This document shows, piece after piece, positions 35,281 to 42,422 of a DNA stretch of 62,219 bases. Made by a program: the position numbers and the translations under genes. Origin of the DNA: Enterobacterales bacterium (GTDB lineage Bacteria; Pseudomonadota; Gammaproteobacteria; Enterobacterales; Enterobacteriaceae); contig JAATFX010000147.1 in the NCBI GenBank assembly GCA_015654925.1, positions 1 to 62,219 on the forward strand, written 5' to 3'. Below the pieces are notes generated by a model, which made no database searches, was not told the DNA's origin, and worked only from the letters and a program-made list of their open reading frames with translations. Within the stretch, counting starts at the first letter, position 1. Each line of letters begins with the position of its first letter.

Positions 35281-35724
35281 TTAATCGTCTCGCGACACCG
35301 CCGCGACAAGCTGGATCTCCACGGGCGCGTTTCCCGGCAGGGTAGCCGCACCCACGGCGGCGCGCGCGCCAATCCCGGCCTGGCCCAGTTGCTCAAACAA
35401 ATAATCCGAAGCAAAGTCCGCCAGTTGCGAATGCGCCCGGAAATCTTTATCGCCGGCGATAAATACCGTCAGACTGAGCACCTCGGCGATTTTTTCACCG
35501 CTGCGCAGTTGGCCTCGCGCAGCCGCGAGGGCGTTCGCGCATGCCAGGACCACGGCGTCCCGGTAGTCTGCGAGAGGTCGGCCGGCGCAGACCTGGCCTT
35601 CCAGGGTCAGTATACCGTTGAGCCGCGGCGTCATGCCCGACGTATAAACCCGATCGCCGTGGCGTGCTGCGGGGCGGTATTTCCCCTGGGGAACCGGCTG
35701 CGCGGTTACGGTTTTGCCATTCAT
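35281..35724 (-). CDS. RidA-family protein (arginine retained)
   Basis: A 147-residue YjgF/RidA protein. The catalytic Arg is kept in the GARAAVGAATLPG segment, followed by the closing VEIQLVAAV strand. Its start overlaps the aminotransferase stop in an ATGA arrangement. RidA proteins quench reactive enamine or imine intermediates made by PLP enzymes, so coupling to the aminotransferase gene is functionally sensible. This is the third RidA-type gene in the window. Confidence 0.9.
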   Translation of the reverse strand: MNGKTVTAQPVPQGKYRPAARHGDRVYTSGMTPRLNGILTLEGQVCAGRPLADYRDAVVLACANALAAARGQLRSGEKIAEVLSLTVFIAGDKDFRAHSQLADFASDYLFEQLGQAGIGARAAVGAATLPGNAPVEIQLVAAVSRDD

Positions 35725-36938
35725 GCGCGATAACGCCCTATCAGTTGTATCATACGTTCGACCGCCGACATCGCGGCGTGGTGGTCCTGCGAAAAATTCA
35801 GCCGGACGGCGCGGCCGGCGTGCGGGCTGAATTCGGTGCCGGGAGTCACGATCACATTGGCCTGCAGGCGAAGAATACGCACAAAATCCCCGGGCGCGGT
35901 GGTCAGCGCCGGCAGGGTCGGAAACAAATAGCTGCCGGCCTGCGGCAGCCGCGCCGTTACGCCCGCGACGGCAATAAGCGTAGCGTGTAGCTCATCCCTG
36001 ATAGCCTGGTGGCGCCGGATTCGTTCCTCCATCCATCCGTCGGGTTCGGCAAACCAGGTTTGCAGCACGGACTGATTATAGCCGGCGGCGCGCAGCGAGG
36101 CGATAGCCTGCAGTTTTTCCATCCGCGTGATAATGGCGGGTGAACCGAAAGCCACCCCTAACCGATAACCGCTTAACGATTCCGTTTTGGACGGTCCCAT
36201 AATCGTGATGATATTGTGCGGATCGATATCCAGGGCGCGCAGATGCGTATAGGCTTGCCCTTTATACAATAGCCGGGAATAAAGCTGATCCACAATGACC
36301 GTGACGCCATACCGGCCGGCCAGCTGTGAAATAGCGGTGATTTCCGACCGGGAATAAACCACGCCCGCCGGATTATTCGGGTTGGAAAACACCAAGACTT
36401 TCGCCCCGGCGATAAACGCGTCCTCCAGGCCGGCGAGATCGAGACCGGCGCCCTCGCCCGCATTCAGGTAGTCCATTCGCACCGGCAGCATCTCACCGTC
36501 GAAGAACTGCACCAGCTTGCGGTTGGCGAAATAGTCGGGCTGCACGATGGCGACCTTGTCCCCGGCGGAAATGGTCGCCGCCAGCGCGAGAAACAATGCA
36601 CCCTGCGAACCCGGCGTAATGATAAGGTCATCGGACCCCGCCACGGGCGCGCCGGTGAACCCCGCCAGTTTGACGGCCAGTTGCGCACGGATCGCCGCAT
36701 CGCCGCGATATTCGGTATAGGCCCGCCTGCCCCCGATTTGAACACCTTGCGCAAAGCGGTCGAACGCGCCGGGCGTCGGCTCAAAAGCGTCCACGTCGCC
36801 GTGGGAAAAATCAATGGGCGCGCCGGGCAGCGTCCCGCCAACCATCAGCGAGTTTATGTCGTCGTCCCGTTGGCGCACTTCTTGTCCCGGGGCATTATCG
36901 GTAGCAAGTTTTCTGAACTTCTCGTCGAGCGATGTCAT
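35721..36938 (-). CDS. PLP-dependent aminotransferase (fold type I)
   Basis: A 405-residue aminotransferase. SNPNNPAGVVYSR holds the cofactor-loop Asn, VIVDQLYSRLLY the Asp-x-x-Tyr pair, and GPSKTESLSGYRLG the Schiff-base Lys251. The C-terminal Arg is in VRLNFS. It differs from the one encoded at 26742, so the two should have different substrates or stereochemistry. It forms a two-gene unit with RidA, convergent with the LysR gene. Whether it belongs to the lactamase pathway is inference from location. Confidence 0.9.
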   Translation of the reverse strand: MTSLDEKFRKLATDNAPGQEVRQRDDDINSLMVGGTLPGAPIDFSHGDVDAFEPTPGAFDRFAQGVQIGGRRAYTEYRGDAAIRAQLAVKLAGFTGAPVAGSDDLIITPGSQGALFLALAATISAGDKVAIVQPDYFANRKLVQFFDGEMLPVRMDYLNAGEGAGLDLAGLEDAFIAGAKVLVFSNPNNPAGVVYSRSEITAISQLAGRYGVTVIVDQLYSRLLYKGQAYTHLRALDIDPHNIITIMGPSKTESLSGYRLGVAFGSPAIITRMEKLQAIASLRAAGYNQSVLQTWFAEPDGWMEERIRRHQAIRDELHATLIAVAGVTARLPQAGSYLFPTLPALTTAPGDFVRILRLQANVIVTPGTEFSPHAGRAVRLNFSQDHHAAMSAVERMIQLIGRYRA

Positions 36939-37259
36939 CTCATCCCCATAATCTTAGGTGATACCTCTTTTGCCGAGCCGCCTTCCGGCCATGGATGGTA
37001 CGGCGCGGCGGCGGCCAACGGCGGCAAGTCTCCCACTGTAGCAAGTCTTGGCGGACGGGGATAAGACACAACGGGTTTGAGGTAATACATAGGGCTTATG
37101 GATTGGCGCCATGCCGGTCGCCCGGCCCCGCCACCGCGGCAGCATCACCGGCAATACGGATACTGCCGGGTTATTCGCAGGAGGTGATAACTTAAGGAAA
37201 TCGAGCCGGGAAAACGCTACTATAAAGCACTTTTGACAGAGACAACGTTGTGAGCGGAT
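36939..37259. promoter_or_regulatory. Divergent promoter region between aminotransferase and GntR genes
   Basis: A 321-base gap. A perfect ten-base palindrome ACAACGTTGT at 37242-37251, just before the GntR start, is a likely autoregulatory operator. An exact anti-anti-Shine-Dalgarno word AGGAGGTGAT at 37179-37188 is not followed by any start codon of an open frame. Nothing else stands out. Confidence 0.5.
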
Positions 37260-38003
37260 ATGGATTGGCAGGCAGAACTGATTAACAGCTTACAGGCGCG
37301 TTTTGGACAGCCGGACAAGTCCCCGCTCTACGTCAAGTTTGCCGAAACGGTGCAACAGGCGGTGAAATCCGGCGCTATTCCGCGCGACCAGCTCCTGCCG
37401 AGCGAGCGCGATTTCAGTCAATTATTGGGCATATCGCGCATTACCGTGCGCAAGGCCATGGCCGAGCTGGAAGAAAAAAGCGTGATTGTGCGCACCCGGG
37501 GCTTCGGCACCTATATTAACGATCGCCTGGAGTATTCGTTAAAAGAGGCGCGCGGATTTTCGCAGCAGATGATCTTGCAAGGCAAGAATCCGGATACGCT
37601 GTGGATTAAGAAAAGCATTGTCGCCTGTAGCCCGGACGTTTCCACGCAGCTCAGGCTGCCGGCTAACAGCGAGGTGTTCCTGCTCAAGCGCATACGCTAC
37701 CTGGATGATGAGCCGGTCTCCATCGAGGAGTCGTATGTTCCCACCGCCTTGATCGGCGATATCAATGATATCAGCCTATCGCTCTACGATTATTTTAAAC
37801 GCCAGAACATCGTCTTGCAGCGCACCCACAGCTGGGTTACCGCCCGGATGCCCGATGAAGAGTTCCGCAAACATATCAGCTTGAGCGACAAAGTGCCCGT
37901 GCTGATCATCAAACAGGTGGCTTTCGACGACCGCGATATGCCGATTGAATACAGCATCAGCTACTGCCGGGCCGATCTTTATGTGTTTGTGGCGGAAGAA
38001 TAA
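37260..38003 (+). CDS. yegW: GntR/HutC-family regulator with UTRA domain (YegW type)
   Basis: A 247-residue regulator. The GntR winged helix (about 18-85) shows LLPSERDFSQLLGISRITVRK as the recognition region, and the C-terminal UTRA domain has FLLKRIRYLDDEPVSIEESYVP. It converges on the yegV-type kinase gene with a 14-base gap, exactly the E. coli yegV/yegW arrangement, so I give the symbol on synteny plus family. A perfect palindrome lies just upstream of the start. It probably represses yegTUV in response to a nucleoside-like or sugar phosphate. Confidence 0.8.
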   Translation: MDWQAELINSLQARFGQPDKSPLYVKFAETVQQAVKSGAIPRDQLLPSERDFSQLLGISRITVRKAMAELEEKSVIVRTRGFGTYINDRLEYSLKEARGFSQQMILQGKNPDTLWIKKSIVACSPDVSTQLRLPANSEVFLLKRIRYLDDEPVSIEESYVPTALIGDINDISLSLYDYFKRQNIVLQRTHSWVTARMPDEEFRKHISLSDKVPVLIIKQVAFDDRDMPIEYSISYCRADLYVFVAEE

Positions 38004-38017
38004 TCCCCCGCCAGCCG

Positions 38018-39016
38018 TTAAACCCCGCGATCGCGTAAATATTGCCTGAGTTCCTCCCGCCGGGGCGCGCAATCACCGCCCCGGTGGCTGACAACAAACG
38101 ACGCCGCCGAATTACCCAGCGCGACCGCGTCCCGCAGCGACCAGCCCGACGCCAGGCCGGCCAGCACGCCGCCGGCGTGGCTATCGCCGGCGCCGATGGT
38201 ATCCACCACCGTTGCCTCGACCGCCGCTACCCGGCCAGCCGTAGCCAAATCGAAATAATAGGCGCCCTCGCTGTCCATGCGGATAATCAGCGGGCAGCGA
38301 TAACGTTGCCGCCATAGGCCCGCCAGCGCGTCGATATCCGCGGCGCCGAACGGCGCCGGAGCAGACGTGGGCGACAAATACGTATAGACATGCTCCGCTT
38401 CCTGCCGGTTAAGAGAAACGATTGGCCTGAGCGCCAGCAGTTTTTCCCACTGCGCCGGCGCGAGATGCGTAATGCGCGGACCCAGGTCGATAAACAGCGT
38501 GACGCCGGCCGGCAGGGTTGCCAGCCAGGCCAGCAGAATATCGCCGGCGGCCGAGGCGAGTTGATACCCCGACAGATAGACCAGCGCCCCGGGGAGGACG
38601 ACGAGCTGCGCCAGCATAGCGGGCGACCACTGGTTTTCCACCCCGCTGACGGAAAGAAACGTCCGCTCGCCGTTCGGCTCGACCAGGGCCAGGCACCAGC
38701 CATTATCACCGCTGTCGACATGAATGCCGCTGGTGATATTTTTCTCGCGCAGCGCCCGGGTAATAATATCCGCCCAGACGCCGGTACCCAACGGCAAGGC
38801 GTTGAGCGAGTCCAGCCCCAGGCGAGAGAGGGTGATGGCTATATTCAGGGCGCATCCCCCAACGTTTACCCCCTGCTGGCGCAGCTCGATATCGCCGCCG
38901 CTACGCGGCAAAGAATCGGCGGCGGCGATAACGTCCACCACCGCGGCGCCAATAACGCAGATTTGCCGCTGATTAACCAGCCGGTCCAGATCCACGCGCA
39001 AACTACTGGTTGGCAT
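38018..39016 (-). CDS. yegV: PfkB-family carbohydrate kinase (YegV type)
   Basis: A 332-residue ribokinase-family kinase. The start at 39016 follows GAGGAGGAG; it overlaps the yegU gene by 14 bases. The N-terminal signature is GVNVGGCALNIAITLSRLG and the C-terminal one is DTIGAGDSHAGGVLAGL, with the catalytic Asp. It likely phosphorylates a ribose- or nucleoside-type sugar. The set of nucleoside carrier, ADP-ribosylglycohydrolase and sugar kinase suggests uptake of a ribosylated compound, removal of the base or conjugate, and phosphorylation of the sugar. The substrate has not been established to my knowledge. Confidence 0.87.
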   Translation of the reverse strand: MPTSSLRVDLDRLVNQRQICVIGAAVVDVIAAADSLPRSGGDIELRQQGVNVGGCALNIAITLSRLGLDSLNALPLGTGVWADIITRALREKNITSGIHVDSGDNGWCLALVEPNGERTFLSVSGVENQWSPAMLAQLVVLPGALVYLSGYQLASAAGDILLAWLATLPAGVTLFIDLGPRITHLAPAQWEKLLALRPIVSLNRQEAEHVYTYLSPTSAPAPFGAADIDALAGLWRQRYRCPLIIRMDSEGAYYFDLATAGRVAAVEATVVDTIGAGDSHAGGVLAGLASGWSLRDAVALGNSAASFVVSHRGGDCAPRREELRQYLRDRGV

Positions 39017-40028
39017 GCTTCTCCTCCTCAAGGGCGCGCAAGCGCGACAGCGCCCGGCTGTAGTAGCTAAAATCAAGGTGATTGACGCTATCCAACTGGG
39101 CTTTTAACGCTGAATCGATATTTTCGGCCCCGTGCAGCGCGCCGCATATCGCCGTGGCCATCGCGCCGATGGTATCGGTATCGCCGCCCAGGTTGGCGCA
39201 CAACACCGCGCAGCGGTTGGGGTCGGTTTGCGCCAGTTCCACCATGGCGATCGCGGCCGGCACCGATTCTATCGTCGCGGTACCGGTGCCGACCAACTGA
39301 TAAATGCGATCCATGGTATGTTCCACGCCGCTGTTGGTCCTGACGACTTGTAGCGCCATTTCAACCCGCGCGGCCACCGATGCGCTGAAGGTGGTTACTC
39401 TTTTTTCCTGCGCGGCTTTCGCCACCGCGGGCAATTGGTCGGTGATATGTCGCCAGCCGGCCCCCTCAATCGCTTTGGATATGGCCCAGGCAATTACCGT
39501 CGCGCCCGCGACGGCGACGTCGGATTTATGCGTCGGGCTCGATGCCAGCTCCACCCGGGAAATAAAATCGGCCAGTGAGCGGGTGGGCACCATACAACCC
39601 AAGGGCGCGATGCGCATCGCGGCGCCGTTGGTCATGCCGTTATTTTCCAGGCTGGCGATCGGCGCGCCTTGCTCAATGGCGCGAAGGGCTATTTTTGACG
39701 TTGGACCGAGCACATTTTTATTAAAAGCATCGAAACGTAACGCCCAATCAAGGATATTGCTCCCTATAACCTCTGGGTTTACCTGCCCGTCGCAGGCAAT
39801 TAACGCGTCGGCCAGCGCCATTGCCATAGAGGTGTCGTCAGTAAATTCCGCCGCGGTAAAATAACATGCCGCGTTATTTTCCTGCGGCCCAGGCAAGAAA
39901 CGATCGATCCAGCCAAAGTGGCTCTTGACTCGCGAACGCGGCCAGAGTTCCGATGGCATTCCCATGGCATCACCGAGGGATTGCCCATATAACACACCTA
40001 AAATGCGATCTTCTGTACTTAATGACAT
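39003..40028 (-). CDS. yegU: ADP-ribosylglycohydrolase family protein (YegU type)
   Basis: A 341-residue all-helical protein of the ADP-ribosyl hydrolase/DraG family. Both magnesium-binding motifs are present: FTDDTSMA near residue 60 and GGDTDTIGAM near residue 280. The N-terminal GVLYGQSLGDAMGMPSE block is typical. It lies between the nucleoside carrier and the kinase genes. Family members cleave N- or O-glycosidic bonds of ADP-ribose conjugates; here a small imported riboside is more likely than a protein target. Confidence 0.88.
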   Translation of the reverse strand: MSLSTEDRILGVLYGQSLGDAMGMPSELWPRSRVKSHFGWIDRFLPGPQENNAACYFTAAEFTDDTSMAMALADALIACDGQVNPEVIGSNILDWALRFDAFNKNVLGPTSKIALRAIEQGAPIASLENNGMTNGAAMRIAPLGCMVPTRSLADFISRVELASSPTHKSDVAVAGATVIAWAISKAIEGAGWRHITDQLPAVAKAAQEKRVTTFSASVAARVEMALQVVRTNSGVEHTMDRIYQLVGTGTATIESVPAAIAMVELAQTDPNRCAVLCANLGGDTDTIGAMATAICGALHGAENIDSALKAQLDSVNHLDFSYYSRALSRLRALEEEKHANQ

Positions 40029-40082
40029 AGTGCTTCCTTAATTTCCCGGGGCGATCCGCCAGACACCGCCCGCGGCATGCGG

Positions 40083-41345
40083 TTATATATCAGGCTGTTG
40101 TTGTTTGATGGGGATCTCTTTGATTTCGTTGGCGCTCTCACGGAAAAGAGCGATAAACACCAGGGTGATAACGGCAATCATAATGGCGCCGAACGCCCAC
40201 ATTCCCGCCCAATTGAAGGTCAGGCCGTTTACCGGCTGGGGATAGGCAAACAATTTTTCCATTAACTGGCCGCCCAACCGGTACCCCAGCAGGCTGCCGA
40301 TGCCCTGGCAACATAAGGTGATCAGCCCTTGCGCCGCGGTGCGCATCTCTACCGGCGCTTTTTTGTCCACATAGATATACGCGGTGACAAAATAAAAATC
40401 ATAGCTGACGCCGTGCAGCAGGATACCCAGAAACAGCAGGCCGTAGCTAAATACCGTTTCAGACCCGCCATAGACAAAGAATATGTAGCGTATGGCGGCG
40501 GTGATCAGCCCAAGAAGTAATACCTTTTTAATACCAAAGCGTTTAATAAAGAACGGCAGCGCCAGCATGAAGAAAATTTCAGAAAATTGGCCAAGCGTCA
40601 TCCAGCCGGTGGGATCGCTCATGCCAACCTCGCTCAAGTAACCATTGGCGAAGATATAATAAAAAGCCAGCGGCATGCTGAACATAAAAGAACAGACGAA
40701 AAATACCAGGAAGTTGCGATCGCGCAGCAGGACCAGCGCATCCAGGCCCAGCATGACCTTGACGCTCATTTTGCCGGTGCTCTTCGGCGGCGTATGCGGT
40801 AATACCAGCGCAAACAGGCCGAGCAGCGCGGAGCTCGCCGCCGTCACCACCAGCGGGATATGAGTGGCGGAGATATCGCCGAAGCCCAGCATCGGCGGTA
40901 AAAAGCCGCAGACAATGCCCGAGCCGATCCAGCCGATGGTGCCCAAGACGCGAATCCGCGGAAAATCCCGTTCAACATCATCGACATGGGAAAAGGCGAT
41001 ACTATTGGTCAGGGCAATGGTGGGCATATACGTCAGCGAATAAGCCAGCAAGAGCGGAAAGAACGTGGCGAACTCCGTTTGCTGCGCGGCCAGGTACATC
41101 AGCGCCGCGCCGACCAGCATCAGCAGCGCCAGTACTTTTTGCGCCGCAAAAAAGCGGTCGGTGAGGGAACCGACCAGGATGGGCGATAGAATAGCGGCGA
41201 TAGCGGTACACGCATAGCACCAGGCAATTTGCGTCGGCGTAAAACCGATTCCGTGCAGATAAGGCCATAGCGGCACAAACCAGGCGCCCCAGATAAACCA
41301 TTCGATGAACATCATGAATGAGAGTTTGACGGTTTTTGTATTCAT
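40083..41345 (-). CDS. yegT: Nucleoside:proton symporter-family MFS transporter (YegT type)
   Basis: A 420-residue, 12-helix protein of the NHS family with NupG, XapB and YegT. Landmarks are the opening KLSFMMFIEWFIWGAWFVPL and the AAILSPILVGSLTDRFF loop. AGGAACGCAGG precedes the ATG. It is first of the yegT-yegU-yegV unit. It should import a nucleoside or related riboside driven by the proton gradient. Confidence 0.88.
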   Translation of the reverse strand: MNTKTVKLSFMMFIEWFIWGAWFVPLWPYLHGIGFTPTQIAWCYACTAIAAILSPILVGSLTDRFFAAQKVLALLMLVGAALMYLAAQQTEFATFFPLLLAYSLTYMPTIALTNSIAFSHVDDVERDFPRIRVLGTIGWIGSGIVCGFLPPMLGFGDISATHIPLVVTAASSALLGLFALVLPHTPPKSTGKMSVKVMLGLDALVLLRDRNFLVFFVCSFMFSMPLAFYYIFANGYLSEVGMSDPTGWMTLGQFSEIFFMLALPFFIKRFGIKKVLLLGLITAAIRYIFFVYGGSETVFSYGLLFLGILLHGVSYDFYFVTAYIYVDKKAPVEMRTAAQGLITLCCQGIGSLLGYRLGGQLMEKLFAYPQPVNGLTFNWAGMWAFGAIMIAVITLVFIALFRESANEIKEIPIKQQQPDI

Positions 41346-41511
41346 CCTGCGTTCCTTTTAAAGGCATTATTATATGTAGCGGGTCAGATGCCAGATAAAA
41401 GTACCACTTAATAATACCTATGCAATACCTTTGAGGATGTTTTTCGATCTGATTAACATTTCCATAAAAAAACTGTCCGCCCGCCCGCGCGCAGGGCTGG
41501 CCAGAGCCGCA

Positions 41512-41664
41512 TTAGCCTACCCTGGCGTTGCGGCCATCAAATAACCGTAAGAGCGCATCCGGGATGTTTTCGAACCTATCCACGAACTCCTCGGCGTACT
41601 TGATCATGCCCCGCGATACCAGCGGAGTCACCTCGGCAAGGAAGTGCGGGTAGCTGATATATTT
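41512..41664 (-). pseudogene. C-terminal remnant of a YncB/CurA-like NADP-dependent oxidoreductase
   Basis: A 50-codon frame on the minus strand reads FLAEVTPLVSRGMIKYAEE, then FVDRFENIPDALLRLFDGRN and a stop. This is the conserved C-terminus of medium-chain oxidoreductases of the YncB/CurA type, whose usual form is KIKYREE..VDGLENAP-x-AF-x-GLL-x-G-x-N. A stop codon at 41665-41667 closes the frame upstream and no N-terminal part is found before the TetR gene. Such oxidoreductases are often paired with a TetR regulator, so this may be the lost target of the neighbouring regulator. The rest of the 387-base gap (41346-41732) shows nothing else. Confidence 0.65.
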
Positions 41665-41732
41665 CTATAGCGATCGGTGGACAAATGCCGGGAGACTTGC
41701 AGAAAACTATCAACGGGTTTATATAACGTTCC

Positions 41733-42380
41733 ATGCAGAAATCAGGAAATAAGGCGCATGCCGCCAACATCACCCCTTCACGCGCTCGCGGGCGCCCCCG
41801 GGCGTTTGACCGGGACGGCGCGCTGGCGAAGGCGACCCGTCTATTCTGGCAAAAGGGGTATGAGGCCACATCGATTGCCGATCTCACCGCGGCGATGGGA
41901 ATTGGTTCGCCCAGTCTCTACGCGGCTTTCGGTTCAAAGGAAGCGCTATATGCCGAGGCGCTGCGTCATTACCGCGCAACTTATGAGTCGCTGGTCTGGG
42001 CCAGGTTTATGGCCGCGGATACGGCCCGCGAAGCGGTTAAGTTCCTGCTAATGGATTCAGCCCGGGTCCTGGCCGGCGGCGGCGATATTCCACACGGCTG
42101 CATGGTTACCCTTTCGTCGGTCGGCAGCGAGGGATATCCAGAACTGGGCGACCTGGTGAGGGCCGCCCGAGCCGCCACGTTTGAACGCCTTAAAACCCGC
42201 CTGAACCGAGCCGTGGAAGTAGGAGAACTTCCGGCCCCGGCCGACATCCCCGCCCTCGCCCGTTTTGTCCAGGCCGTGCAGAATGGCATGTCGATCCTGG
42301 CCCGCGACGGTGTCGACCGTGCCGAACTGGAGGCAATGGCGCAGGTCGCCATAGCCGCTTGGGACGCCAGAACCCGCTAG
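41733..42380 (+). CDS. TetR-family transcriptional regulator
   Basis: A 215-residue repressor. Residues 19-75 form the TetR HTH domain: RGRPRAFDRDGALAKATRLF, then YEATSIADLTAAMGIGSPSLYAAF. The C-terminal part has the DIPHGCMV and VQAVQNGMSILARDG blocks found in the YcdC/AcrR-type subfamily with C-terminal domain 16 or similar. No good Shine-Dalgarno precedes the ATG. Its likely original target, an oxidoreductase gene on the other strand, survives only as a fragment. Confidence 0.88.
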   Translation: MQKSGNKAHAANITPSRARGRPRAFDRDGALAKATRLFWQKGYEATSIADLTAAMGIGSPSLYAAFGSKEALYAEALRHYRATYESLVWARFMAADTAREAVKFLLMDSARVLAGGGDIPHGCMVTLSSVGSEGYPELGDLVRAARAATFERLKTRLNRAVEVGELPAPADIPALARFVQAVQNGMSILARDGVDRAELEAMAQVAIAAWDARTR

Positions 42381-42389
42381 AGCGTCAGG

Positions 42390-42410
42390 CCGGCGCCTTA
42401 TCGGCGCCGG
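42390..42410. terminator. Bidirectional hairpin between TetR and treY
   Basis: CCGGCGCC and GGCGCCGG form a perfect eight-pair stem around a five-base loop, placed between the convergent ends of the TetR gene and treY. Tails on both sides are only mildly T-rich on their respective strands. Confidence 0.5.
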
Positions 42411-42422
42411 TTGTCGATAAAA

